Below, piece after piece: positions 35,258 through 43,501 of a DNA stretch of 64,000 nt. This DNA comes from Amycolatopsis jiangsuensis (GTDB lineage: Bacteria > Actinomycetota > Actinomycetes > Mycobacteriales > Pseudonocardiaceae). The stretch's first letter is position 1. Every line of letters begins with the position of its first letter. The notes below the pieces were generated by a model, which saw only the letters and a list, made by a program, of their open reading frames with translations, ran no database searches and was not told the DNA's origin. A program made the position numbers and the translations under genes. The DNA is taken from contig NZ_JACHMG010000001.1 of NCBI RefSeq assembly GCF_014204865.1, positions 6,598,501 through 6,662,500 of the forward strand. Direction: 5' to 3'.

Positions 35258-35291
35258 GTTAATGGCCATTAGCACCTACTGACGGGTATGC
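35258..35291. promoter_or_regulatory. Composite TetR operator between the tandem TetR and fadA
   Basis: GTTAATGGCCATTAGC (35258-35273) abuts ACCTACTGACGGGTATGC (35274-35291) with no gap. The first resembles the GTTARCGNYCRCTAAC operators at 19136 and 20476-20519. The second matches the fadE site at 33931 in its first 11 bases. It lies 58 bp before fadA and 70 bp before the regulator start, so it can control both. Confidence 0.72.
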
Positions 35292-35348
35292 TCGAGGCTG
35301 AGATACACCGCAGTGTCCAACCACGCCGCTTCGCGGAGGAGTGTTGTA

Positions 35349-36560
35349 GTGAGTAGCGAGGCCTACATCTACGAGGCGTTGCGCACGCCCCGGGGCAAGA
35401 ACAAGGGCGGTGCCCTGCACGGCACCAAGCCGGTCGACCTGGTGGTCGGCCTGATCGAAGAGCTCAAGGTCCGCCACCCGAACCTCGACCCGAAGGCGAT
35501 CGACGACATCGTGCTGGGTGTCGTGTCCCCGGTGGGTGAGCAGGGTGCGGACATCGCGCGCACCGCCGCGCTCGTGTCCGGGCTGCCCGAGACGGTCGCC
35601 GGGGTGCAGCTCAACCGGTTCTGCGCGTCCGGGCTGGAGGCCACCAACACCGCGGCGCAGAAGGTGCGTTCCGGCTGGGACCAGCTGATCATCGCCGGCG
35701 GCGTGGAATCCATGTCGCGGGTGCCGATGGGGTCCGACGGCGGCGCGCTGTTCATGGACCCGGCCACCGCCTACGACCAGTACATCGCCCCGCAGGGCAT
35801 CGGCGCCGACCTGATCGCCACCATGGAGGGCTTCTCCCGCGAGGACGTCGACCGGTTCGCGGTCCGTTCCCAGGAGAAGGCCGAGGCGGCCTGGTCCGGC
35901 GGCTACTTCGCGAAGTCCGTGGTACCGGTGAAGGACCTCAACGGCGTTACCATCCTCGACCACGACGAGCACCGCCGTCCCGGGTCGACGGTGGAGGGCC
36001 TGGCCAAGCTCAAGCCCGCGTTCACCACGATCGGCGAGATGGGCGGTTTCGACGCCGTCGCGCTCCAGAAGTACCACCAGGTCGAGAAGATCGACCACGT
36101 GCACACCGGCGGCAACTCCTCCGGAATCGTCGACGGTTCCGCCATCGTGCTGGTCGGCAGCGAGGAGGCCGGCAAGACCTTCGGCCTCACGCCGCGGGCG
36201 CGCATCGTCGCCACCGCCGCCGTCGGCTCGGAGCCCACGATCATGCTCACCGGCCCCACGCCTGCCACCGAGAAGGTGCTCAAGACCGCGGGCCTGACCC
36301 CGGACGACATCGACCTGTGGGAGCTCAACGAGGCGTTCGCGTCCGTCGTCCTGAAGTGGATGAAGGACCTGAACCTGCCCGAGGACAAGGTGAACGTCAA
36401 CGGCGGCGCGATCGCCATGGGCCACCCGCTCGGCGCGACCGGCGCGATGCTGGTCGGCACCGTCGTGGACGAGCTGGAGCGCCGGCAGGCGCGCCGCGCG
36501 CTGGTGACGCTGTGCATTGGCGGCGGCATGGGTGTCGCGACCATCATCGAGCGGGTGTGA
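35349..36560 (+). CDS. fadA: Acetyl-CoA C-acyltransferase (3-ketoacyl-CoA thiolase)
   Basis: This 403-residue thiolase starts at GTG 35349 with GGAGGAG upstream. Family landmarks: [20 protein letters not shown], the acyl-accepting Cys in [14 protein letters not shown] (about residue 95), the active-site His in [18 protein letters not shown] (about 360), and the second Cys in LCIGGGMG (about 390). It cleaves 3-ketoacyl-CoA to acetyl-CoA and a shortened acyl-CoA. The fadB gene starts 11 bp after it, making the two chains of the bacterial trifunctional complex, as in mycobacterial FadA/FadB (Rv0859/Rv0860). Composite operator at 35258. Confidence 0.94.
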   Translation: MSSEAYIYEALRTPRGKNKGGALHGTKPVDLVVGLIEELKVRHPNLDPKAIDDIVLGVVSPVGEQGADIARTAALVSGLPETVAGVQLNRFCASGLEATNTAAQKVRSGWDQLIIAGGVESMSRVPMGSDGGALFMDPATAYDQYIAPQGIGADLIATMEGFSREDVDRFAVRSQEKAEAAWSGGYFAKSVVPVKDLNGVTILDHDEHRRPGSTVEGLAKLKPAFTTIGEMGGFDAVALQKYHQVEKIDHVHTGGNSSGIVDGSAIVLVGSEEAGKTFGLTPRARIVATAAVGSEPTIMLTGPTPATEKVLKTAGLTPDDIDLWELNEAFASVVLKWMKDLNLPEDKVNVNGGAIAMGHPLGATGAMLVGTVVDELERRQARRALVTLCIGGGMGVATIIERV

Positions 36561-36571
36561 GGGAAGACAAC

Positions 36572-38743
36572 ATGGCTGAGAGCAAGACCATCCGCTGGGA
36601 CGCCGACGCGGACGGCATCGTCACGCTGACGCTGGACGATCCCGGCCAGTCGGCCAACACGATGAACTCCGCGTTCCGCGAGTCGCTCGGCGTGACCATC
36701 GACCGGCTCGAGGCGGAGAAGGACAGCATCACCGGTGTGGTGCTCACGTCGGCGAAGAAGACCTTCTTCGCCGGTGGCGACCTGCGTGACCTGATCCAGG
36801 CGAAGCCGGAGAACGCCGCGGAGATCACCGAGTCCAGCGGAGTGATGAAGGCGCAGCTGCGCCGGCTGGAGCAGCTGGGCAAGCCGGTCGTCGCGGCGAT
36901 CAACGGCGCCGCGCTCGGCGGTGGCCTGGAGATCGCGCTCGCCACGCACCACCGGATCGCCGCGGACGCCAAGGGCAGCCAGATCGGCCTGCCCGAGGTC
37001 ACCCTCGGCCTGCTGCCCGGTGGTGGCGGCGTGGTCCGCACGGTGCGGCTGCTCGGCATCCAGACCGCGCTGCTGAACGTGCTGCTGCAGGGCCAGCGGC
37101 ACAAGCCGCGCAAGGCGCTGGAGCTGGGCCTGGTGCACGAGGTCGTGGACACCGTCGATGAGCTGGTGCCCGCCGCGAAGGCGTGGATCAAGGCCAATCC
37201 CGAGGGCGGCGTGCAGCCCTGGGACGTCAAGGGCTACAAGATCCCCGGCGGCACCCCGTCGAACCCGAGCTTCGCGGCGAACCTGCCCGCGTTCCCCGCG
37301 AACCTGCGCAAGCAGCTCAAGGGTGCGCCGATGCCCGCGCCGCGCGCGATCCTGGCCGCCGCGATCGAGGGGTCCCAGGTGGACTTCGACACCGCGATCA
37401 CAGTGGAGACGCGGTACTTCGTGCACCTGGCCACCGGCCAGGTCTCGAAGAACATGACCAAGGCGTTCTTCTTCGACCTGCAGACGATCAACTCCGGCGG
37501 CTCGCGTCCGGACGGCTTCGACAAGTACACCGCTCGCAAGGTGGGTGTGCTCGGCGCCGGGATGATGGGTGCAGCGATCGCGTACGTGTCCGCGAAGGCG
37601 GGCATCGACGTGGTACTCAAGGACGTCTCGCAGGAGGCGGCCGACAAAGGCAAGGGCTACGCGGTCAAGCTCGAGGAGAAGGCGCTCTCGCGCGGCAAGA
37701 CCACGCAGGAGAAGTCGGACGCGCTGCTGGCGCGGATCAAGCCGACCGCCGACCCGGCCGATTTCGCGGGCGTCGACTTCGTGATCGAGGCCGTGTTCGA
37801 GAGCGTCGAGCTGAAGCACAAGGTGTTCGGCGAGATCGAGAGCATCGTGAACTCCGACGCGGTGCTCGGCTCGAACACCTCGACGCTGCCGATCACCACG
37901 CTGGCCGAGGGCGTGCAGCGGACCGAGGACTTCATCGGGATCCACTTCTTCTCGCCGGTGGACAAGATGCCGCTGGTCGAGATCATCTGCGGGGAGAAGA
38001 CGTCGCCGGCCACGCTGGCCAAGGTGTTCGACTACACGCTGCAGATCAAGAAGACCCCGATCGTCGTCAACGACAGCCGCGGCTTCTTCACCTCGCGGGT
38101 GATCGGCACGTTCATCAACGAGGCCGTCGCCGCGCTGGGTGAGGGTGTCGAGCCCGCGTCGATCGAGCAGGCGGGTTCGCAGGCCGGGTACCCCGCGCCG
38201 CCGCTGCAGCTGATGGACGAGCTGACGCTGACGCTGCCGCGCAAGATCCGCAAGGAAACCCGCGAAGCGGTCGAGGCCGCCGGCGGCACCTGGACGCCGC
38301 ACGCGTCCGAGGCCGTGATCGACCGGATGCTCGACGAGTACGACCGCAAGGGCCGCAGCACCGGAGCGGGCTTCTACGAGTACGACGAGAACGGCAAGCG
38401 CACCGGCCTGTGGCCCGGCCTGCGGGACGCGTTCAAGTCCGGCACCGGCGATGTTCCGTTCGAGGACCTCAAGGAGCGCATGCTCTTCGCCGAGGCACTG
38501 GAAACCGTGAAGTGCTTCGACGAGGGCGTCCTGACCTCGGTGGCCGACGCGAACATCGGCTCGATCTTCGGGATCGGCTTCCCCCCGTGGACCGGCGGGG
38601 TGATCCAGTACATCAACCAGTACGACGGCGGCCTGCAGGGCTTCGTAGACCGGTCGCGCGCACTGGCGGCCCGGTACGGCAGCCACTTCGAGCCACCGCA
38701 GTCCCTGGTGGACAAGGCCGCCAAGGGCGAGATCTACGAATAA
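36572..38743 (+). CDS. fadB: Fatty-acid oxidation multifunctional protein (enoyl-CoA hydratase/3-hydroxyacyl-CoA dehydrogenase)
   Basis: This 723-residue protein starts at ATG 36572, 11 bp after fadA. The crotonase domain (about 1-200) has TSAKKTFFAGGDLRDL and NGAALGGGLEIALATHHRIA, with hydratase Glu residues in GLPEVTLGLLPGGGG. After a connecting region the NAD-binding domain begins with VGVLGAGMMGAAIAYVSAKA (about 325-345). HFFSPVDKMPLVEIICGEKT carries the dehydrogenase His, and a C-terminal helical 3HAD dimer region ends near residue 715 (SLVDKAAKGEIYE). It performs steps two and three of beta-oxidation and docks FadA. A GC-rich hairpin follows. Confidence 0.95.
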   Translation: MAESKTIRWDADADGIVTLTLDDPGQSANTMNSAFRESLGVTIDRLEAEKDSITGVVLTSAKKTFFAGGDLRDLIQAKPENAAEITESSGVMKAQLRRLEQLGKPVVAAINGAALGGGLEIALATHHRIAADAKGSQIGLPEVTLGLLPGGGGVVRTVRLLGIQTALLNVLLQGQRHKPRKALELGLVHEVVDTVDELVPAAKAWIKANPEGGVQPWDVKGYKIPGGTPSNPSFAANLPAFPANLRKQLKGAPMPAPRAILAAAIEGSQVDFDTAITVETRYFVHLATGQVSKNMTKAFFFDLQTINSGGSRPDGFDKYTARKVGVLGAGMMGAAIAYVSAKAGIDVVLKDVSQEAADKGKGYAVKLEEKALSRGKTTQEKSDALLARIKPTADPADFAGVDFVIEAVFESVELKHKVFGEIESIVNSDAVLGSNTSTLPITTLAEGVQRTEDFIGIHFFSPVDKMPLVEIICGEKTSPATLAKVFDYTLQIKKTPIVVNDSRGFFTSRVIGTFINEAVAALGEGVEPASIEQAGSQAGYPAPPLQLMDELTLTLPRKIRKETREAVEAAGGTWTPHASEAVIDRMLDEYDRKGRSTGAGFYEYDENGKRTGLWPGLRDAFKSGTGDVPFEDLKERMLFAEALETVKCFDEGVLTSVADANIGSIFGIGFPPWTGGVIQYINQYDGGLQGFVDRSRALAARYGSHFEPPQSLVDKAAKGEIYE

Positions 38744-38759
38744 CGGTTGTGCCGTGAAG

Positions 38760-38791
38760 CCGCCCCCGTGGGACCCTCCCCGCGGGGGCGG
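38760..38791. terminator. Hairpin terminator of fadAB
   Basis: CCGCCCCCG (38760-38768) pairs with CGGGGGCGG (38783-38791), 14-nt loop, followed by TTCTC. It is 16 bp past the fadB stop and immediately before the SRPBCC remnant. Confidence 0.8.
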
Positions 38792-38811
38792 TTCTCGTGG
38801 GCAGGGGTGAC

Positions 38812-38955
38812 ATGTCGAAGGCCGAGCTGCCGGTGCTGGACGAGCACCGGATCACCGTGGACGCCGAAGCCGAAGTGGTGTGGCGAGCCGTCGCGGACAC
38901 CGCGGACCGCGGTTTCGCGGGCCCGTTCGCCACGGCCTACGCGTGGGCGGTGAGG
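38812..38955 (+). pseudogene. SRPBCC-family gene, 5' fragment
   Basis: From ATG 38812 (AGGGG upstream) the frame reads MSKAELPVLDEHRITVDAEA then EVVWRAVADTADRGFAGPFA and TAYAWAV, the N-terminal third of a small SRPBCC/START-like protein. After about 38955 the family resemblance stops abruptly although the frame stays open to 39012 with low-complexity SASTSTATPPP. The missing C-terminal part is found 4.2 kb away at about 43145-43443 in the same orientation. The gene has been split by inserted DNA, and no functional product is expected from either part. Confidence 0.72.
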
Positions 38956-39409
38956 TGCGAGGACTCCTCGCGGCCGTCGGCGTCCACATCGACGGCGACG
39001 CCGCCGCCCTGATCATCACCGCCGGGTCCCTGGTGCTCGGCACCGGCGCCGTTGCCGCGTCGAAGCCCAACGACTCGGCCCGCGGTCCCGGCGGCAGCCG
39101 ATCCGATCTACGCCGAGGATGTACCGCGCGGCCAGGCCTGAACGAGGCAGACGAGAGCCCCGCTTCCTGCATCACGCAGGTGGCGGGGCTCTTTCGTGGT
39201 AGCCGGGGCGGGTCCGGCGACCCAAGGGGAAGAGGACGCGGACCCGCGGGCGGAACGCTATCCGCCGAGCCGGCTTGGCGCCGCCCGGACCTCGGCCTGC
39301 CGATCTGTTCCGTTTCTGCGAGGAACCAGCTCCGTTGCGTTAGCATCCGACCGGTTGATCTCGCCGCTATCGGGGCGGCGAGGCGATGCAGTGAGGGGGC
39401 TTACGAGCC
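38956..39409. other. Left end of the inserted segment: possible phage holin-like relic, then intergenic DNA
   Basis: In the plus frame starting around 38949 the sequence reads RGLLAAVGVHIDGDAAALII then TAGSLVLGTGAVAAS, one hydrophobic helix ending in SKPNDSARG. This resembles the end of small actinophage holin-like proteins, but there is no start, and the rest of the frame is not protein-like. A hairpin lies at 39155-39192. I see nothing else up to the gene at 39410. Confidence 0.35.
39155..39192. terminator. Hairpin terminator inside the inserted segment
   Basis: AGAGCCCCGC (39155-39164) pairs perfectly with GCGGGGCTCT (39183-39192), with an inner CTGC/GCAG stem, followed by TTCG. No intact gene ends just upstream, so it is probably a leftover of a lost gene or of the phage-like relic. 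Confidence 0.7.
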
Positions 39410-39814
39410 ATGGCCGGAGACCGACCACAGCCGGAGCAGCCGAAGATCGAGGTTCCGCCGGTGCCGCCGATTCAGGTCGACGGGTACGGCCCGGGCGGGG
39501 GTTACAAGTTCGACGCAGACCAGATCGACGGCGTTATTAAGCAGTGGGAAGACATGCTGGCCGACGTGCAAGAAGACCTTCAACATGCCGTTGCCATCCG
39601 TGACGTGAAGCCGCCGGCTGACGAGGTCGCCAGTCATACGTTCGTCTCGAATGGCGCCTTTCCGTCTGGAGAGACGCTGGTGGCGCAGCATCAGGCGATG
39701 GTTGATTACACGAAGAACTTCGTCACGGCCCTGAGGGCTGCGAAGAACAAGATCACGGTGGAGGAGCAGAATGCCGCCGACGCCGCCAACCTCAAGAAGA
39801 GCGGAGATCTCTGA
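39410..39814 (+). CDS. Helical WXG100/ESX-like small protein, partner of DUF3558 lipoprotein
   Basis: This 134-residue protein starts at ATG 39410. A Pro-rich head (EQPKIEVPPVPPIQVDGYGP) is followed by Gly residues and then mostly helix: KFDADQIDGVIKQWEDMLAD (about 32-51), and TLVAQHQAMVDYTKNFVTAL then RAAKNKITVEEQNAADAANL (about 88-128). There is no signal peptide. Two helices of about 40 residues joined by a loop are reminiscent of WXG100/PE-type ESX substrates, and such proteins are common next to DUF3558 lipoproteins in Pseudonocardiales; the W-x-G tripeptide itself is missing. Its stop directly abuts the GTG of the lipoprotein gene. Base composition here is less GC-rich than in neighbours, consistent with an acquired segment. 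Confidence 0.65.
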   Translation: MAGDRPQPEQPKIEVPPVPPIQVDGYGPGGGYKFDADQIDGVIKQWEDMLADVQEDLQHAVAIRDVKPPADEVASHTFVSNGAFPSGETLVAQHQAMVDYTKNFVTALRAAKNKITVEEQNAADAANLKKSGDL

Positions 39815-40420
39815 GTGCGCAAGAACGGTTCCCGTCCTCGCCACATCGGGGCACTGGTTGTCCTAACGACGGTCGCTGCCGTGTCGCTTTCCGCATGCAG
39901 TGGCGGAGGTAACTCGGCCGACAACAGTTCGCCGCCGTCGTCTTCGTCTTCGGTCGACGCTTCGCTGAAGGTGCCCGCTCCGCTGCCTACGCAGGAGTTT
40001 CTGAGCAACCCGTGCAGCGCGTTGACCGATGCCGAGCTGGATGGCGTCGGGTTGAAGCCGCCGGGAAAGGTCTCGCAAGGACCGCCGGACCTGTGCCGGT
40101 GGGAGTCGGCTGGTACCAGGATGAATAGCGTGGCTGTGGGGGCGGTGCCGCAGAACAAGGGCGGCATCAGCGATATCTACGACCAGAAGGCGACCCAGGC
40201 CTACTTCGAGCCGTTCAGTGCGAGCGGCTATCCCGGGGTCGTCGCTGCCGCCGATGACCTGCGCTCGCACGGCACGTGCAGTGTGTGGGTCGGGATCACC
40301 GATCAGCTGGCCTTCACCGTGGTCACCAGCATCACGACCGGGGCGAACAAGGCCACTCCATGCAAGAGTGCACAGAAGGTCAGCGAGGCAGTGGTCACGC
40401 ACCTGAAGGGCGCCGCCTGA
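39815..40420 (+). CDS. DUF3558 lipoprotein
   Basis: This 201-residue protein starts at GTG 39815, right after the upstream stop. The lipobox VSLSACSGG (Cys about 28) predicts a lipid-anchored exported protein, followed by a Ser/Pro tether (SSPPSSSSSVDAS). The DUF3558 core starts at NPCSALTDAELDGVGL and continues CRWESAGTRMNSVAVGAV and GTCSVWVGITDQLAFTVVTS, with the family cysteines (about 66, 93, 150, 177) that probably make two disulfides. It forms a two-gene unit with the helical protein. Pseudonocardiales carry dozens of such pairs; no biochemical function is established for the domain. Confidence 0.85.
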   Translation: MRKNGSRPRHIGALVVLTTVAAVSLSACSGGGNSADNSSPPSSSSSVDASLKVPAPLPTQEFLSNPCSALTDAELDGVGLKPPGKVSQGPPDLCRWESAGTRMNSVAVGAVPQNKGGISDIYDQKATQAYFEPFSASGYPGVVAAADDLRSHGTCSVWVGITDQLAFTVVTSITTGANKATPCKSAQKVSEAVVTHLKGAA

Positions 40421-40560
40421 GTAAGGCCCGGCCGCCGCACCGGTATCGGGTTCGGTGCGACGGCCGGGGGTCTATTCATCGCGGCCGTGCTGTTCGTCGT
40501 CGCCGGTCTCGACGTTGCCGTCCAGCTCAACGGTACCGTCGTCGCCGATCCACTTGCCCA

Positions 40561-40842
40561 TCACCGGCCGCCCCATCCCGGCAGACAGGTGGGGCAGGCC
40601 GAGGTGCCCGGGCCGAGCCCTCCCGGCAACACGACTTCGCTGCGGGGGTGCCGGTCTGGGTAGGCCGAGTCCTCGCCGCACCACGGCACCGGCCACTGGA
40701 CCGCCGGGTCCGCCAGGTCGCGTTTGCGGTAGGCGTGAATGCGCCCCTCGTAGGCGAACAGCCGAAGAACGAAATCGGTGGAACGATGGCTGAACCTGGC
40801 CATCTCAGCAGCCGGCAACTCACCCGTGATCCACACTCCCAT
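40561..40842 (-). CDS. Small hypothetical protein divergent from the XRE regulator
   Basis: This 93-residue frame starts at ATG 40842: MGVWITGELPAAEMARFSHR, then STDFVLRLFAYEGRIHAYRK. It has several Trp, Tyr and Pro residues, CGED near the middle and a CPTC pair close to the end (GTSACPTCLPGWGGR). Normal, non-repetitive composition and a divergent arrangement with the XRE gene (140 bp apart) make it plausible. I do not recognise it. In actinomycetes small genes opposite XRE regulators are often their targets or partners, but nothing in the sequence shows that here. Confidence 0.5.
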   Translation of the reverse strand: MGVWITGELPAAEMARFSHRSTDFVLRLFAYEGRIHAYRKRDLADPAVQWPVPWCGEDSAYPDRHPRSEVVLPGGLGPGTSACPTCLPGWGGR

Positions 40843-40982
40843 GGCGAGTCACTCCCGTCGGGTTTTGGCTGATCAAAGCCATCCGAATCTCGTGGAGTGA
40901 CGCTACGATCACCAGTGAGTAGGTAGAACGGACTGCAAGTACGGGTACGGTTCGGCCGGGATCGTCCAGATCGGGAGCGACC

Positions 40983-42101
40983 GTGAGCGGAGCAGCGGCA
41001 ACACTGACCGGCAGTCAGGGTTGCCGTTCAACGGGCATCGTGACCGGATACGTCCTCAAGCTCGCACGCCAGTCGGCAGGGCTGACACAAGAGCGTCTCG
41101 CGGAACGTCTCGCGGTTGATGGGAGCACTGTTCAGGGGTGGGAGTCGGGACGGCGCCCCCTGTCTGCGATGCCCGCGGGGGAATTCGTCCGGCTGGCCGC
41201 CCGGCTTCCCCGGCTTGGTGCGCCGCCCGCCACCGGCCAACACCTGCGCGCGGCCGTCGAGGCCGACCTCGTCCTCTCGACCGGGATCGCCGCCGGCGGC
41301 GCGTGGGTTGACCCGGACGTACATCCGTTGGCCGCGAGCGTGCACCGCAAGACGCTGACGAACCTGATCACATGGCCCTTCACCGGGCACTTGCCGCAAG
41401 AGCTGAACGTCTTCACGCCGAAGGTGCCGCGCCGCGGACCGGTCGCGCCCGGGCCCACCATGGGCGCCGACGAGCGGAGCCGCTTCTTCGATCACCTGAT
41501 GACCGTCGCGGAACGCGGCCTACGTGCCGACGAGGCGCTACTGCGCCGACAGGCGGTGTATCTGCTCGGCTTCGACCAGCGCGACCAGGTGGCAGCGTGG
41601 CTACGTGGCCAGTGGGCCAGCGCCGGCCACCGCCCGATCGCTGACGGCGATGTGACCAGCCTGCTCGAGGCCCGCTCAGCGTCCGTCGCGCTCGCATCCA
41701 CGGGCGACAGCACTCACCTGCACGACTTCGTCGCGCGTACCACCGGCTCGCGGGCTGAGCTTGCGAACCTCAACTACTGGGCGCACTGGATCGGCGAACT
41801 CCACGACGATCAGACCGACGACACCTTCATGGCCGAGGACGACACCCGAGCCTGGTCCGGTGTGCGGCTGTTCCACCACCTGGTGAGCCGCCTCGACCCT
41901 GCCTCGCCGCACCTGCCGCTCAACCTGCACACCGTGCACACCCTCGTGGCCAGCCGTCCCGCGCTGCTGACCGAACGCTCTGCCGCGCGTGACGCGCTAT
42001 CCGGCGCACTGGAGATACTCACCTCGGCCGACGTGCTCACGCGCGACGGACGTGACCAGGTCGCCGGACTTCACTACGCTTTGCGTCTCGCCGACCGATA
42101 G
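40983..42101 (+). CDS. XRE-family regulator with long C-terminal helical domain
   Basis: This 372-residue protein starts at GTG 40983. The HTH_3 domain lies at about 22-75: LKLARQSAGLTQERLAERLA and DGSTVQGWESGRRPLSAMPA, a classic Cro/CI fold in which the recognition helix contains TVQGWESG. The remaining 290 residues are helical with no obvious motif (DERSRFFDHLMTVAERGLRA and VHTLVASRPALLTERSAARD are typical parts), like the TPR-type sensory halves of actinobacterial XRE regulators. The HD-domain gene starts 12 bp downstream, so the two make an operon; this XRE-HD pair recurs in actinomycetes. The ligand or signal is not evident. Confidence 0.82.
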   Translation: MSGAAATLTGSQGCRSTGIVTGYVLKLARQSAGLTQERLAERLAVDGSTVQGWESGRRPLSAMPAGEFVRLAARLPRLGAPPATGQHLRAAVEADLVLSTGIAAGGAWVDPDVHPLAASVHRKTLTNLITWPFTGHLPQELNVFTPKVPRRGPVAPGPTMGADERSRFFDHLMTVAERGLRADEALLRRQAVYLLGFDQRDQVAAWLRGQWASAGHRPIADGDVTSLLEARSASVALASTGDSTHLHDFVARTTGSRAELANLNYWAHWIGELHDDQTDDTFMAEDDTRAWSGVRLFHHLVSRLDPASPHLPLNLHTVHTLVASRPALLTERSAARDALSGALEILTSADVLTRDGRDQVAGLHYALRLADR

Positions 42102-42113
42102 GGAGATCGCCCC

Positions 42114-42674
42114 ATGCCAGACGAGCCCGCTGCACTCGCCGCGTTCAGCTACGAACTCGGGCTGCTCAAGCGCATCCGCCGCGCGGGATGGTGGCACGTC
42201 GGCGTCCGCGACCCCGAATCGGTCGCGGAGCACAGCATGCGGGCCGCGCAGATCGCCGCGCTGCTCGCTGTGGGAGAGGGCGCGAACCCGGAGCGGGCTG
42301 CGTTCCTCGCGCTCTGGCACGACACGCAGGAGACCCGCACCGGGGACATTCCGCACACCGCGGCCAAGTACATGAGCAAGCCCGAGCCCCGCGAGATCAC
42401 CTCCGACCAGACAGCGGCTCTGCCGGACGCCTCCCGCACCATGGTTCGGACCGCGGTAGACGAGTACGAGACCCGGCAGACCCTCGAAGCGCGGTGCGCG
42501 AAGGACGCCGACAAGCTCGAAATGCTGCTGCAGGCCGTCGAGTACCGAGAGACGGGGGTCGAGCGAGTCGCTGGGTGGATTGACTCCGCACGGAAGGGCC
42601 TCGCGACCGAAACCGCTCGGCGCGTCGCCGAGGCAGCCGTGAATTTGTCCCCGCTGACGTGGCGGGACCGCTGA
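42114..42674 (+). CDS. HD-domain phosphohydrolase (YfbR-type 5'-deoxynucleotidase-like)
   Basis: This 186-residue protein starts at ATG 42114, 12 bp after the XRE gene. HD metal ligands are visible: His in SVAEHSMRAAQIAAL (about residue 41), the His-Asp pair in FLALWHDTQETRTGD (about 69-70), and a distal Asp in CAKDADKLEMLLQA (about 140). The layout and length match HD_3/YfbR proteins that dephosphorylate deoxynucleoside monophosphates. R-R-A-G-W-W-H before the first His is also typical. Paired with XRE it could be a nucleotide-pool or phage-response enzyme; that is inference only. The relic of a mannosyltransferase gene ends four bases downstream on the opposite strand. Confidence 0.83.
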   Translation: MPDEPAALAAFSYELGLLKRIRRAGWWHVGVRDPESVAEHSMRAAQIAALLAVGEGANPERAAFLALWHDTQETRTGDIPHTAAKYMSKPEPREITSDQTAALPDASRTMVRTAVDEYETRQTLEARCAKDADKLEMLLQAVEYRETGVERVAGWIDSARKGLATETARRVAEAAVNLSPLTWRDR

Positions 42675-42677
42675 TGG

Positions 42678-43145
42678 TCAGATCGCGTGCTTCCAGACGG
42701 TGAGGCTGTAGGCCGAGAACCGTGCGCCGGCGAGCGCGTAGGCCGCGAGGACAGCCGCGGCCGTGGACTTGCGGCGCTTGGCGAGACCGAGCGCGATCGG
42801 GATCAGCAGCACGAACGCCGGCAGTAGGAATCGCACCTTCGCGAACGGCAGGCCGGCACTGCACAGGACCAGCAAAAGCGCACCGAGGCTGTATGCGGCC
42901 AGTGGCTACGAGAGCCGGCGTATCGACACCACCGCAAGAACCACCGCGGCGATCACCAGCAGGGCAATCAGCGTGGGGAAAGCGCCGTCGGGACGTAGCA
43001 GCGTGCGGGGTATCCACTCGATGGCTTCGCGGCCCCAGTCGAACCGGGTGTTCCAGCCGCGGAGCTCGATGTCCTGCCACCCGGTCCATGAGCCGGTGCC
43101 CGCGGCGACGAATCCCAGATAGCCGACCAGACCGATCGGCGCCTG
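42678..43145 (-). pseudogene. C-terminal remnant of a PIG-V-like mannosyltransferase with an in-frame stop
   Basis: Reading leftwards from about 43145 the frame shows GYLGFVAAGTGSWTGWQDIE, LRGWNTRFDWGREAIEW and a membrane helix LIALLVIAAVVLAVVSIRRL. A TAG codon follows (about 42906), then the same frame continues PLAAYSLGALLLVLCSAGLP and FAKVRFLLPAFVLLIPIALG to the stop at 42678. This is the tail of a multi-spanning GT-C glycosyltransferase (PIG-V family look). The 5' part is missing: sequence to the right of about 43145 belongs to the SRPBCC 3' fragment. The amber codon plus truncation make it a dead gene. Confidence 0.7.
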
Positions 43146-43443
43146 GCGGAGAACCGGGCCGAAACCGCTCGCGGAAGGCGCCACGATACCGGGTTTCGAG
43201 GTCGTGGCCGCGCGTCCCGGCGTGGAGCTCACGCTGTCCGGGCGGCACCATTTCTCCGCGTACCGGCTGGCTTTCCACCTCGAACCGGTGGCGGACGGAC
43301 GGACTCTGCTGCGTGCGGAGACCCGTGCGGAGTTTCCGGGGGCCGCCGGGGCCGGCTATCGCATGCTCGTCTTCGGCAGCGGCGGCCATGCGTTCCTCAT
43401 GCGGCGGATGCTGCGCACCATCGCGGCCCGGTCGGTCCGCTGA
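43145..43443 (+). pseudogene. SRPBCC-family gene, 3' fragment
   Basis: The plus frame from about 43145 reads RTGPKPLAEGATIPGFEVVA, then ARPGVELTLSGRHHFSAYRL, then AFHLEPVADGRTLLRAETRA and FPGAAGAGYRMLVFGSGGHA to a stop at 43443. It is the second two-thirds of an SRPBCC-like protein, lacking any start of its own with a ribosome-binding site. The first part is at 38812-38955, in the same orientation. Together they give about 147 codons, the usual family size, missing only a short piece at the join. Confidence 0.72.
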
Positions 43444-43501
43444 GCCGGGGTCGTCGTTCGACGTTCTCCCGGATGTCACCCGATTCGGCTAGGGTCTCGC
43501 C

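Noticed and set aside
35903..38686. Minus-strand frame of over 900 codons opposite fadA-fadB
   Set aside because: Antisense of two intact, motif-complete enzymes.
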